From positions 8,804,001 through 8,868,000 of the forward strand of contig OX387198.1 of assembly GCA_947561715.1 (NCBI GenBank): a stretch of DNA of 64,000 bases. The letters run 5' to 3'. Position 1 is the first letter of the stretch, and every line of letters starts with the position of its first letter. The DNA is from Ascidia mentula. Taxonomy: Eukaryota; Chordata; Ascidiacea; Phlebobranchia; Ascidiidae. This document shows, piece by piece, positions 24,716-37,900 of the stretch. Made by a program: the position numbers and the translations under genes. The notes beneath the pieces were generated by a model, which searched no databases, was not told where the DNA came from, and worked only from the letters and a program-made list of their open reading frames with translations.

Positions 24716-26485
24716 TTACGATCCAAAAGTTGACTTGACACCATTGTAAGCATTTGCCACTCCTAAAAGCAGTTCAATGTAAGCATAAAAAAATCAATGA
24801 CAGCAGATTTCAGCTTACCGCAAACATTTTCACCAATTTTGATCCGTAGGTAACCATTCTCGCCAAAGCCACTGCCCCAGGAATTTCGAACAATCCAATA
24901 TGGAGGTTGTTCTGTTCACCATCACTTAAACTGTTATTCAATTTCAACACAAAGTCTAACATTTCTTACCATTCATATTGAAGCCAACTATTTGTACAGC
25001 ATGATTGGCAGAATCATGTGAGCAATGGTGTTGTATAACTCCACTGACATAATCCTGAAAATTTCAGCATAAACACCATATATATTGTAAAAAAATTAAA
25101 CCCAAATGTGCTTTAATACAATGACGTCTATTTAATAAAAAATAGCAAGCAATCTGCAGTACCTGCCAGCTTACTGCATTGACAGAAATAGCCATTGGGC
25201 CTACTCTCTGTACAAGAGGTAGCATTTTTTTAACTTCAACACCAGGGCATGCTCCGTGGCACCTGAATAATTGGATTAAAAAATTGAGCAGGTAAATTTT
25301 TTATGCATCTTTTGGTTACTTAACTTACCAGTAACAATAGTAATCTGAAATGCCAATTCCAGTACTCTTGCTGTGGTCAAAAATAGAGAAATTAAATTTT
25401 ATTAATTATTTAATTTTTTTGCATTATAATTTTGGTACATTTACCTGTTTTTCAGACACTTTTCAGTTACACCTTTGTATGGATAGAGTGAATCCCGTTC
25501 TAATTTAATTTGATTCTATAATAAACATATAGTACTTTCAATAAATAAACAAAATCTTGTAACTAATAAGTTGCAAGTTTAATCAAAATAAATGAATTGC
25601 TTTAGCCAGAATAAAAAATACTTACAGTTTTTATCCAGGAAAGAGCATTGCAAGGCGAACCACCCTTGCACCCATAGTTGTTGTTGCTACAATCCACTAC
25701 CTCTTGGGTACTTAGTACAATCTTTGTGTTACCTTGCAAAGCCCAAGAACTTTCCACATTTTCAACTGAACTAAAAGCCCTACATCACAACAGCATTTGG
25801 ATATTCAGATAGATCCTAGGGCATAGATCACAACCTCTACTTACCAGCAACTCCCACACTGTAATTTTATGACAAGGTTTAGCACTTCACTGTGTTAGAA
25901 ACAATATTTATGGTAAGTGTAACTACGCACCGCCCCTTGGTCCTTTACGGCAGTTACAATTCCTTTGGTTCTCCAATCCCATGTGTTTGCAAGTGATGAG
26001 TGTCTTACTTGTCCAAACAAAAATGTGCCATTCTGTTCGGATTTCCAATCAACATTTGTTGACAGATACATCTCTGCAATAAACAAAACAGTGACATTGG
26101 CATCGATCTTGTGTATTCTGAATGTTTACCTCTAAATTCCTTTGGTGACAAATCGGAAAACTTTGTGATTCCATACACAGTTGTTCCATTTTTGCCTCCA
26201 GTTTGAATTAAAGTAAGTTTGTTTTGGTAACTGACACGCTTGATGGATGCCTGATTGAGAACATATTAGCCTATTTGTAAAAAGCATTATGATTTATGTG
26301 TCTACCAAGAAATTGCTGTAACGCATCTTGTATTCACTGCTGCCATACTGGTATGTCCTGTTGTACTTGAGTATGAAAAGATTAAAAGTATCTTCATAAT
26401 TGTTCTCTTGCAAAGGAAGTGCATGTGATCGAAAGGAAAGTAAATAAATAGAAAATAAATAAAGAAAATGATTCATAATTAACAA
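24716..26485 (-). CDS. CTSO: Cathepsin O, papain-family cysteine protease, 11 exons
   Basis: A lysosomal C1A cysteine protease made as a preproenzyme of about 349 aa. Exons: 26485-26306, 26250-26130, 26073-25931, 25858-25845, 25779-25626, 25515-25445, 25370-25329, 25262-25163, 25054-24970, 24911-24819, 24762-24716. All phases join. A signal peptide covers about residues 1-25. The I29 propeptide includes [14 protein letters not shown] near 88-101. The mature domain starts near DWRTKG, with the active site DQGACGSCWAFSS (catalytic Cys 152). The catalytic His is in NHAVQIVGF (293) and the catalytic Asn in [13 protein letters not shown] (313). The stretch [14 protein letters not shown] and the ending GENVCGVA match cathepsin O rather than cathepsins L, K or S. 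Exon 4 is only 14 nt and encodes the active-site cysteine. ATG 26476 is an alternative start nine bases in. Confidence 0.92.
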
Positions 26486-28656
26486 TAAAGTGCAATCTGG
26501 AACAGTAAAACATAATGTTTAGCCTGGATGTTGCCAAATACATCTCATTGTAATATTATATAATAACTAATTACATTTCTATATAGCCTATGTCTTAACA
26601 ACATGTCTAACTCGACCAATGACTTTAGCTCGTTTGATGATAGTTTATTATCATATTAACTGGTTATATAACAAATGAATGACAATTTGGAATGCAACCA
26701 GTTTCCGATGTTTTGCTACTCTTTACTCCGTCGTCACAAAATCAACCAAGCGCAGCAATCAGCACAAAAATATTTAGGCTATACAGCAAGTTGTGTTGTG
26801 CTCTTGCTTTGTTATCTTTTCCTGAACCTGGCATATTGCTTTGAAACCTTATCACTTCTAATTCCGTAAAATAACTTTCACAATAAAAATCATCTCAGTG
26901 TGAGCAACGTAACATGAGCTGCTATGAACAACCGCTGCTTTTGTATTGATTGCCGAACCAGAACGCAAGCGAAGTGTTGATGTTTCTGGGACAATAGTAG
27001 TCAACGAATGTTGAATCCGTCTTGTGCTTTTTTATATGCCTCTTAGTACTAAATGGACAGCAACTTCAACTGATGAAGAAGAGTCTACTACAAAATTTTA
27101 GATTTGGAGGAAGAACGGTTACGATTGCTCCAACTTCCCGATTCTGTTGAAACGGACATGTATATCGGTTTTAACCACCTCAGTATTATTTTCATACGTT
27201 TGTGTTACCCGCTTTCATCCCACTCGACTCAACTTAGCTGAATAACCTCGATTACTAAAGTTACCACTGGGCTCGCTCGGCCATTAGAGCACAATTAAGT
27301 AACTCAGCTGGCTACGACTTGTGCCTTGATTGCGTGGGGAATTAAATCAGGAAACATGCGTACATATCTTCCTTGGTTGCTACAACAACTTGCCTTTCAA
27401 AAAATACTCGTTGTAATGTCCTATGACGTCGCGGCGCTTGGGCGGTGAAAATCACACAAGGCAGAATTCCCACAGTGAAAATTTTCCTATTCATTGAAGG
27501 CAGCACGGTTTCAAACAAATTCGCATGCTAAACATAAACAAAACGAACGTTTAAACGCTCACCAATCATTGCGGAACCGACACAAACCACACACACATCA
27601 ATGGTCATCACAATGGTGAACTAACTGCACGAAATATAATAATCCAGTTACAACGTGATGGCAATTAATTACTAAAATTCGTTATCAAGGGGCGTAAATA
27701 ATCAGTTAAAAAGGCAAAAAAGTCAAACATAACTTACAACTGCACTAACGCAGAAAAGATAGCAACTTACCAAGTCTTCAGTCACAAAAACTGATGCGTA
27801 CTGCAAGTGCAAGAGGAAAGACGCTTAGCCAAAGCATATTAAAAATTGGTCATTGTTACCGACACACTTCTGTTTGGGAGCGGAGCAGGCTCCGCCAAGA
27901 AGCAAAACACAATTAAAATAATATATAACAACAAACAGCTTATGAACGATCCACAGGGTATTTAATTATATGCATGCAGAGGTGTGGTACTGTCGAAATT
28001 AAGTGATCGGTCATAACATGACGCGCTTTTTTTGTTTTTCTTACTGAAGCGCCCGGGAACCAATAAAATTACAACTTAATTTCGACTGCATTTCTGCATT
28101 TCTTGCTACAGCATCGTAGCAATCCTCTCATATTAATTCCAGCATTTAGGAAAAGTTCCGAGGTACACAATATTGAACGACCGACCATCATGAAACGAAA
28201 AAACCACAAGAACGTAAAATGAAAGCCCCATCGACGGCCAAACGCATGTGACATAACACCCAAATACCGCGACACAAGCTGCGCGCATCTTCCAATACAT
28301 TCATGGGTATCATGTTGGTCCACAACCTTTTTAATTCTACGGTTCAGCTTCATATTGTGACACACATCAATGATTTACTTTGGTGAAAACGTACTAAAAC
28401 TTTGTGACTTACATTAGGGAAGGTTGACCTCTTTACAAGGTTCAATGCAACCAGTAACGACGCCAGGCCAAAGTTACTGCGCGCTAGTCTACACAGGCAG
28501 TCACGCAGAGAAGGAGTGATTTTGGATACATAGGGTACGACCAGTGAATCTGAAAATACGTTGTCTGAATTACCAGTTTGTATATTAACACTGCATTAGT
28601 TGTAGAGGAACTTTCTTGCATCGGTGTAAGAATTTAACTGAAAAACCCTCAGTATA
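26486..28656. other. Divergent intergenic region between cathepsin O and the first GTPase
   Basis: About 2.2 kb with no supported gene; it must contain the promoters of both flanking genes. An open frame at 28069-28365 on the minus strand shows no family resemblance and was not called. Confidence 0.35.
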
Positions 28657-31600
28657 ATGGCAGCTAAAAAAATTTTGGATTACAAAAATGGGAAATTTGT
28701 TTTCAACTACCAAAACATTCCTACCACAATAGCAGAAGATAGCGAGATGGGTTCTAAAGAACTTGGAATCATTTCAATAATTGGCGAACAAGGATCCGGA
28801 AAGTCATTTCTACAAAACGCCATTGTCAACTATTTGCAGATTGTAAGTAACATTATTTACAATTAAATCATTACTAAAAAAAGCCTTGGTTGTACTTTTT
28901 ACCGCAGTTTTGTATAAATATAAGTGAGTAATACTAGTTTAGTCGTGAAATAGCATTTAAGGACAATTAGTGGTTGCAAGGTTTTCCACTAGTGTCTATT
29001 CATTCTGTATTGACATGTTAGTTACGTTACACGGTCCTTGGCATGATGAAAAACCGAATTGTAGATAACTGAAATGAAAAGATTGTGTTACTAAATAATC
29101 CAGGTGGGATTCTATGAATGATTTCTTGAACATGAATGTTTACAACACAGCTACATTTTGGCTGGTTGTAAGTTGTTATTATGTTATACTTTGTTATACT
29201 TCTAGAAGGCAATGTACATTTTCCAAAGCTTTCTCGGCTAACGCGCCCAGTGCTTACAAAAACACAGCAGGAGAATGGTCAAAGTTATAATTATAAAAAT
29301 TATGGTTAAAACAGATTTAAAATCATAAAGTCATGAGCAGTATAATAAACTATGGTTTTCCTCACGACAACACAAAAGCAACTTCTAAAATATATTTCAT
29401 TACACGCGTTGTATTGCCAGTTATGTTCACGATGCGGAACCCAACCCACTCAATACCAACGGAGTAGCCTAGCATGAATACCAGTCGTAAATTTAAAAAT
29501 AGAAAGGCTTTATGTTACCGCAACGGTCCCCAACCGGGGTAAATTTACCTTACCTTGGGGGTAAATTGGATTTACCTTGGGGTTAACATTTGTCAGCAGA
29601 AAATTTGCACACTTTTTACTGTACGTCGTGTAGTTTTTGAACGGTTATGTTTTTGTTTCGTTCGCAATTTCGTTCGGGTTTGTATTACGAAACTTCTCTT
29701 TTCAATTGCAACTATTTTGACAAATTAGTATGCTAAAACATGGGGGAACCTAAAGGTTGGGAACGTATGCGCTAAAGCATACCAACCCAACCATTTTGCG
29801 AAGAAGCAGATATAGAAACGTTTTACTTTGGACCCAAAAACGATAAAGGAGTAAAGCAGTAAGAATTTTCCATATTTCCCATTGAAAATTACATCTTTCG
29901 TTTCATGTGACACTAACAAACATATGTACACTTAGTGCAACATTAAACCGTATAGGGAAGTTGAGGAAATATCGGATATTTAGTCCTAAATTTGAAACTC
30001 TTCATGTCCATCATTTTTAGCATAACTTGTTTCTACAGGGACAAACCAGTTTCAGCGATGAGGAAAGCTTGCTTCAAGTATTTCCACTGGAAACCAGTTC
30101 CGATCCTGAGACAAGCGGGATTGATGTGTATGAGAATTACATTTGGTATGACCCAGAACGATCAGGAAAATGTCCGGTAATCCAGCCAACAACACGATAT
30201 GGCACGTTTATTTTTTCGCATCAAAACAAAATCTTTTGCACGACAGCATTACGTGAGTGTTTGGGATACGGAAGGATCATTGGATCCACATCAAGATGAA
30301 AACAAAATCCCTGCAATTCTTGGAATGACAGCGTTTTGTAGTTCCGTGACAATTTATAATGTTAAAGATAAACTCGACAGCAATAACATGGGAAATATGC
30401 AGGTATTTTCAATTTTAGGGATTCATTGATATATGTTATATATGTTGTATAAATGAATATAGCGAAATATTATGTTTTATAATATACCGTCGCTGGTTGT
30501 GTTAATTCCGGCGCGTGCTGCCTTTTTCTTGTGACCTTCTTACGCGTCATGTGTCACGCCATGTGCTCGTCATTCGATTTACAACTACCAAAGAGCAAGC
30601 ACACCACATTTTGGTGACCCCGACGTGATTTGAACAAGCAATCTTTTGAAGTAATGTATAGCGACATATTATGTGATAATGATGTGCCGTTGCTACAACG
30701 TAAAATATATTAAACCTGTATTATTAGGAACTGCTAAAAAAATTACGTGATTCCTGGAAAGAAGCTCTCGATAAGCAGTTTCAAGTAAGAATAATAACCA
30801 CGACAGAAAATGTTTTTAAACAAAGCGTCAACAACGCAATAATTTCTTAGGACTTGGTAATCGTGATTCGTAATTTGGACGATGACCGTTTCAATTTCGG
30901 CTTCGAAGGTGGAGACGAATACAAAAAATTTCATTTGTCAAAAGATGGCGTAGGAAAAATCAAACCATTTTTTGAGGAACTGGAACTGGTTTTTCGAAGC
31001 GTTCGTATCTTTTTGATGCCAGAACCCAATACGAATGTGCGCAAAAGGGCAAAAAATCATTCTAGAAAGATGTCAGGTAACAGTTATACACGTAGATATT
31101 AAAATAAAAATGTGGAATCACCTCATAGGTAAACTTATTTTTTGCATTCACTCTAGTCCCACACAAGATCAAAAATTTGTCATAAAATATAATATTCAAC
31201 AATATCCGACAAAACGCATGCAATTCGAAACTATCGTATTGCAGACATAGATGAATTGTTTCGATCAAGCCTTCAAACTTTTTGTGATGTTATTGTCGGA
31301 GAGCTGTTGGAACCGAGAAAATTTGAAGATGATTTTCTGACCATCAACAATCTGTACTCGATGATGTCACAATTTAGGGAAGACTTCGTTTCTCCTGGCC
31401 AAATTTTAAACAACGTAAGAATATCAGGTTATTTAATTTGTCCAACATTCTGGTTTGCCTGTTACTTGGGAATGTTCTGTGCTTATACGTATCGCTTTAT
31501 AAAATAGAATAGGGACAGTGCAAGAAAGGTTGAGTGTAGGCAAAGTGTTACTGTCATCAGTCAACCCAAACTCCAATTCTTATCACATAATAGCTTTAAC

Positions 31601-32819
31601 TTCCTCAATTAAATTACGCATAGGTCAAACGGTCACATCAAAAGAACCATAAATGAATGAAACTGTGTGTGGACTTTGCATAAGCATTTTCTCCAGACAA
31701 GACAAGTATTACCATGCATTCGCATTGCAAGACAGGAATGCCCCACTCCGCAGGCCCTTTATATTTGGCGATCTCAGCTCTCGTATTTTTATCATAAGGT
31801 TCACAGGCTTCGCAGCCAAGCTGGATCAGCCACTTTTCCTGACATGTCGGAGCGAGATCGGAAAAATCAAAGCTCCCGGTGAAGGTTTGAACTCACGGCG
31901 TGGGCTAACTAGGCCCAACGCTCTACCAACTGAGCTACAGGAGCTCAATGGTTTCACGGGGTATATTGTGGCCAAGGTACACTGGTGCGCAAGCGCACAA
32001 CTTGCCAGGCGACCTTCACATATATAAGTCTGTGAACCTTTTTAAGAAAATAATCAAATTAGTAACGTTTTAACACAACCATGTATTTCAGGCCATGCAA
32101 GGAAGGATTTTTGAATCAATTACGCAAACAAGCCTTAAAACATATCAGGAAAACTGCATTTCTAAGGTAAAGTTTGACACAAAAGCTTGACAGCCATCAC
32201 ACAACATAAAAATACATGGTACATACAGTTTAGAGCCTTTTTCTCGGTTGTGGCAACGCGAAGAAAAAAACACGAGGAAATCAAAAAGTTAGTCATTTCC
32301 GAGGCAGAGAAAAAAATAAAAGTGAAAAACTTCGGAAATCTCAAAACTAAATCGCTTCTTGCTGGATTGGCTCAGATTCTAGAAAAGCAGTATGAAACGG
32401 CTGAAGATGACCTGGCCAATAAACGAGAGGTGAGACTTCTATTATTCCGTGCAATGTTTCGATGTAAGTTAGTACTATAGCCTTTGTGCAAGGTGTAAAT
32501 ATAGAGTTATTTCTGTACGCTTTGTGTCAATTTGTTTTGAGAGTTAATTTCTTTCCAAACAACTGCAACAAAGCGTATTAATAATGAGCATATATGACTA
32601 CCATTTGTTTCGCAGATTACTTTCCTTTCCATTGGTGGATTTGTGATAACAGGGGTAGCAGTTGTGTTTGTGTTGGTGGCACCTAGTTTGGCAAAAAAGT
32701 TGTTGCCTTCGCTTTTATGTGGTATTTTGGGCCGCATCTTTGCCAATTTGAGGAAAGGCAAAAATGAAACCCATACAAGGGATGGTGTCACAACCATTGC
32801 TCGATACTTTCCAGACTAA
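28657..32819 (+). CDS. Atlastin/GBP-like membrane GTPase, array copy 1 (9 exons, complete)
   Basis: A dynamin-superfamily large GTPase of the GB1/RHD3 group. Exons 28657-28842, 30039-30176, 30247-30402, 30728-30784, 30851-31076, 31245-31414, 32092-32166, 32229-32429 and 32616-32819 give 470 aa. The P-loop is GEQGSGKS (43-50) and the switch I Thr is in ETSGIDVY (T87). WDTEG has D115 (G3 motif). The guanine motif is VIVIRN (N187), where the family has RD. EGGDEYKKFHL then resembles the atlastin GGAKFLEKRL segment. A three-helix-like middle domain follows, then a hydrophobic C-terminal membrane segment near 408-443 and a short tail with DGVTTIAR. The layout matches a small atlastin, so ER membrane tethering is the natural guess. 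The P-loop has Gly where atlastin and GBP have the catalytic Arg. Introns 3 and 7 carry repeats. AATAAA lies near 33190. Function is unknown. Confidence 0.88.
30605..30640 (+). repeat. Possible LTR-retrotransposon remnant (primer-binding-site-like) in intron 3 of copy 1
   Basis: TTTTGGTGACCCCGACGTGA near 30609-30628 looks like the LTR end plus primer-binding site of Ty3/gypsy or BEL elements. Similar AT-rich stretches (ATAGCGAAATATTATG near 30459 and ATAGCGACATATTATG near 30659) flank it. No coding part is present, so it would be a fragment. Confidence 0.35.
31690..31944 (-). mobile_element. tRNA-derived SINE in intron 7 of GTPase copy 1
   Basis: Read on the minus strand, a tRNA-like head (31944-31871) is followed by about 180 nt that recur at 37832-38010, with shared blocks such as GTGGCTGATCCAGC, GATCGCCAA and a TGCGGAGTGGGGC-type stretch. 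A tRNA head fused to a conserved non-tRNA body in two dispersed copies is the definition of a SINE. The 3' end is not sharply defined. Confidence 0.65.
31871..31944 (-). tRNA. tRNA-like sequence, Thr(AGT)-type anticodon, probably the SINE head
   Basis: The minus strand folds as a cloverleaf. The 7-bp acceptor stem pairs GCTCCTG with CGGGAGC. The D arm has GCTCAGTTGGTAGAGC. The anticodon stem TGGGC/GCCCA encloses the loop CTAGTTA, and the T loop is TTCAAAC. There is one extra base between the D and anticodon stems, and the B box is imperfect (TTCAAA, not TTCGAA). It is probably a tRNA-derived SINE promoter rather than a working tRNA gene. Confidence 0.5.
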
Positions 32820-34960
32820 CGAAACTACATATGTTTTGCACAATCAAACTAAAAGTGCTCTGAAAAAAACTATTCGTCGCTTCATAATGTACATACAGGA
32901 TTAGCCATACCATGCTTATTTCGAGAGCAGTGCCCTAAAAAATATAAATGTGCATAAGTTTCTTATCTTAGTTTGCTTATTTTCATCAAATGCGGATTGT
33001 TAATTATATGGCACAGTGCTGTGATAAACGATTTTAGTTGTGTCCAAGGTCATCATCCTGACGTAATTACTAATATGGGTTCCAAAATCGAGCGAAATGA
33101 TTTTATTTATTTTCGTTATTTAAATGTAGTTTCGATAAAAGTAGTAGTTTAAAGATAATCCTGTGTGTATAACTGTTGCTTTTTTAACCAAATAAATCTG
33201 ATGTGCTCATATGCACGCAAGTAAACATAACTCGATGACTTTTTCTTACATTACATTGATAGCGTTGGCAATTAAACTAAACTGCACCTTTCCTCTGATT
33301 ACTTGGACTGTTTTTACCGATCAATCTGGTACAACACGAAAGTCTAAATCAAAAACTGCATTTTTCGTACCGTTTGGTAAAATAGCATATGTAGCCTACT
33401 ATTGTGATTTTAATAATTCATCACTTGCCGTTTATAAAGCGATTTTCCAGTTTTGTTTTCTGTATTTTCTGTATTGAGTTGTCATTGCATGTTTTTGTGA
33501 AAAGGGAATTGGAGGCGAAAACAATTCTGTCATACTTTCCAGAATATTGTATATTTGAACCCTTCGAGGAAAGTATATGTATGAAGGCTTTATGTTTCTA
33601 TGACGTTAATTGATATATCATTAATAATGTTGGTGTGATGTGTTTTATCGTTAGTAGTTTACACAGTTACTCTATTGACTGTCAGTTTGAAAAAAAAGGC
33701 TACTAAAAGGCTTTAGTACAAGAAATGTAAACGTATTTCGTACACGTTTTAATATTTTGACAGCAATAAAATTCGGATCGATCACCGAAAGGCTGTATCT
33801 GTACTTATATAACGTCAGTCGAAAACTTATAAAATGTAGAAAAGGAAAGTAAGTTCAACGACCTTATGATTACTAAGTTAAATTATTGAGGAAATCCTGT
33901 TTTCCATGTGAACCGTTAAGTTCTAGTGTTTCCTCTGGTCTGGGCTGCCTGCGTTGCAGTCTCGCGTTGGGTCATTCATTTATTCATTCATTCTATTGTA
34001 CACGAGAATGCTAACTCTGTAACGTAATACTGTTTGGATTCACAAGGCTTAAAAGAATAAACATATTTTGATTGGAAAGGACGACTGAGAATATTTTATT
34101 ACTGGAGAAAGTACAAGGAAGCCGGGTCTTTTGACCCGAGGCCTATTCTCCTCAAAACAGACGAATAAAATAAAGTGAGGAAACAGTTTACGCTATATTA
34201 TGAACCAGCACTTGACGGTTCACATCGAAAACAGGATTTGCCTAAAACTTTTAACTTGATAATTACGAGGTCCAACTGTAGGCGTATGTTTCAAACGATT
34301 AGGCTTATATGTTTCGATTTCGAAAGGTTGCTTTTCGCAACGATTGCAAATTGTGCATTACCTTACTGGTGAATAAATGAATCTCTGGCACAGACAAACG
34401 TTTTTTGTCTTATTTTTGGCTTTGATTGAATTGGTATTACAAAAACAAAACGTTTTTCGGTTGAATGTAAAACTTGATTTCGTCGTTGGCAAGGAAGTAA
34501 TGAACCATGGATAAAAACCGAAAAAAATCCCAACCAAATAGTGCTGTCGCTTGTAAAAGAAGATCCTACGTAAATAGGGACAAAAGCACAAGAGTGTTGA
34601 CTTTTGTTGAGCGCAAACACAAAGATACGCCAAGAGCCGGCTGTAAAAAAATGCGGAACCGATTTGGAAGGTTTATAGTCGCAGATTAACAATGCAGTGC
34701 TGGTAAAGAATGACTTTGATTGTGCTTGTTTTTTTAAAAGGGCCTGGCGACGCTAGCCAGGCAAATATTTCTGCGCAATCAGGGTTCCAGCAGCTATGGA
34801 GTGTGGCTGTGCTTTCGGCACAAGGAATGTAAGTCACGATACAACTAAACAGCCCTGCGAGAAGAAAGGTCGTCTAAAATGGATTTTGGTATTTGCTATG
34901 CAACAAAAGCAGGAGTTATCGTGCGTGTTTCAATTGATTTCAAAAATACTTTTTAGGACA
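32820..34960. other. Spacer between GTPase copies 1 and 2
   Basis: Contains the copy 1 3' UTR (AATAAA near 33190) and the copy 2 upstream region. ACTTTTTAG ends 4 nt before the copy 2 ATG, a splice-acceptor-like sequence implying a 5' UTR intron or trans-splicing. The ORFs at 33211-33477 and 34363-34692 show no family features. Confidence 0.4.
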
Positions 34961-37900
34961 ATGGCAGCTAAAAAAATTTTAGATTACAAAGATGGGAAAT
35001 TTGTTTTCCATTCCGAAAATCTTCCAACGACGGTAGCAGAAGATGATGACTTTGGTTCTAAAGAACTTGGAATTATTTCAATCATTGGTGAACAAGGATC
35101 TGGAAAATCATTTCTACAAAATGTTATTCTTAACTATTTGCAAATTGTAAGTAACAAAACGAAATAGAAAAGCCAGAACTAATATGCAAATCACAGCAGA
35201 GCAAACATTTCGAACGCTGCTGTGTTCATTATTAATGCTGTAAGGTAACTGCAACAGGGCGCGCTTAGAAAGGGCAGGCAATTGCGAAGACAAACAAAAA
35301 AGTATAACTGAAACTGAAATAGCAACTATCCTCGAAGGTCCACCGCAGTGACGTCATCATTTAAAATGTATCGAGCTGCAGTGAAGCCCTAGGTGTTAAC
35401 AAAACATCCTGTGTACTTCCACCTGCAGGGACAGAACAGTTTCATCGGTGGAGAAAATTTGCTCGACGTATTTCCGCTTGGAGCCACAACCGATGCTGAG
35501 ACATACGGGGTGGATGTGAATGACAAATACATTTGGTACGAGTCGTCATCGTCTGGAAAAAATCCGGTATAGTACTAAACAAAACGTTGCGAGTTCAGGG
35601 TGGTCTTTACACTGGTATACGACGGTAGCATGCGGCTTGCAGGGAATATTAAAATATTTCTAAAGTTCTGTTGGTTTTCTGAAAAAATCGTCGTTTAAGT
35701 ATAGAACATTGCGTTTATTCAAATACAGTTTGCAGTTTGTTGATTTGTTTGTTTTGCCAGACTTCCGTAATCTCACCTGCAGTGAGGTCGGTAAGTCTAA
35801 AATTTGAGTGGCCAACAGCTTGCGATGAAACAGTATTCCTGGATGATCGCAAACATCAACCAACCTGGCCTGGTTTAATTTACGCTTCGTTGAAAATAAA
35901 ATCTTTTTCTCGACAGCATTACGTGAGTGTTTGGGATACGGAAGGCTCATTGGATCCTCATCAAGATGAAAACAAAATTCCTGCCATTCTTGGAATGACG
36001 ACGTTTTGTAGTTCCGTGACAATTTATAATGTTAAAGATAAACTCGACAGCAATAACATGAGAAATATGCAGGTATTTCTAAGTTCTGCTGTGGCCTGCT
36101 TATACAAATTATAATAACTCCCCCTTCAGAAACTGCTGAAAGATCTCCGTGATTCCTGGAAAGAAGCTCTCGATAAAAAATTTCAGGTAAGAATATTAGC
36201 CCACAATAAATTTACTTTCGTGCCCCTGCGTGTTTCAGTGTGATTCAATTGTTGCGTTATACCTGATGAAGTCTCGCCGCATGGCAGACGAAACGTCGTA
36301 AAATACAGTACGTTTATGCCAGAAGAGCAGTACATTTTTAATTGCAATATGCCTGGCAGCAACAGGAATTTCAAATTTAATAAATTTACAATAACACACC
36401 CCTCCTTTTCTCCAGGACTTGGTAATCGTGATTCGAAACTGGGACGACGACCGCTTTAATTACGGATTCGAAGGTGGAGACGAATACAAAAAAGCACACT
36501 TGGCTAAAGATGGCCGAGGAAATATTACAACGTTCTTTGAGGAACTGGAACGCGTTTTTCGAAGCGTTCGAATCTTTTTGATGCCAGAACCGAATAAGAA
36601 CGTGCGTAAGAAGGCGAAGAATAATTCTAGAAAGATGGAAGGTGACGCAGAATGAAGTTTCTTCCATTTACTCTACTGTATTTTACAAAATTATCATCGG
36701 GAATATGCTGGATCGAAACTACACCCGTAGTGTTGAATATCGACACCGATCCGAAATATTAACATCAAATCGTACATTCAATGCGCTTTAGTTAAAATTT
36801 AAATTTTGTCGCAGCAGCTAAAATACAAGTGTTTTTGCGACTTTTATGAAATGAATGATGTCAATTAGTAGGCTATTCGGTCCAGATTCTGTCGAATATT
36901 GACTGGGTGTATTAGTCCGAATTCAAATCTTTTGTGTGTTATCGCATTCCCGATTATTAGTTTCCATGCTCCAGAATGAAGTCATTTGTAAAAGTCACAG
37001 TATAACACACAATTCTAAACGATATACAATAAAAAGGAAAGCAATTCGATCATATCTTTATATCTGTTGCAGACTTGTGTGAATTGTTTCGATCTAGCCT
37101 TCTTACTCTTTGTGACGTTGTCGTTGGAAAGCTATTGGAGCCAAGAACCTTTGAAAAAGATGTTCTAACTATCAACACCTTGTACACGATGATGTCACAG
37201 TTTGGGAAGGAATTTACTTCACCTGCTGAAATCCTAAACGATGTAAGATTATCACTTCATTGAATACATGTTAGTGGGTAAATTGCTTTGTTAAACGTTT
37301 TTAACTGAGATCCTTAAATGAATTTGTTTGTCTTGCCTCTGGGGTTAAAACTAAACCCACGCATTCAGCCGTTAGTTTTTTGCTGTGCATAAATAGGATT
37401 TGAGTTTTGAGTTTCAAAAAAAAATTTGAGTTCAGCAATACTATGCAAATAACTGTTCTTTCAAATTAAACTCTTTACCATCAGACATGTAGATATATGT
37501 ATTTTTACGCACTGAAAAGGTGTTTACATGTTGAAAAAAATCTAGTTTTGCATCCACGTAACCTATAGGTCAGTATTACTGTTGACAGTAAAGTCAAACA
37601 GTAATACTTATTTCCCCGCTTTTTTTTATCTTACACGCATTCTGTTTTGTCACTGAACTGCATTCAAGTTATACCTTGTTGTTTCAGGCCATGCATGGAA
37701 GGATTGTGGAACCAATTATTAAAAAATGCCTTAAAACATATCAGAAAAACTGCTTTTCTAAGGTAATGTTTTACATGAATTTGTCATCCACAGTAAAGCA
37801 CAATCTCGTAAACAGTTTATAGCCTTCGTGAGGTTTTCGGGCTTGGCAGCCCAGGCAATGCAGCCTATAGCTGGATCAGCCACTGGATGCATTGCCTGGG

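Noticed and set aside
28069..28365. 98-aa minus-strand ORF upstream of GTPase copy 1
   Set aside because: No domain features; lies in the likely promoter region.
29520..29770. hAT-like element with CGGTCCCCAACC / GGTTGGGAACG ends
   Set aside because: The ends are suggestive, but no 8-bp target duplication could be found at any nearby boundary.
31871..31944. Functional tRNA-Thr gene
   Set aside because: An extra base between stems, an imperfect B box and fusion to a body repeated elsewhere indicate a SINE head.
35737..36072. Longer exon 3 of GTPase copy 2 using the upstream open frame
   Set aside because: The short exon starting at 35917 keeps the exact 156-nt length and phase of copy 1 and the family spacing between switch I and DTEG.
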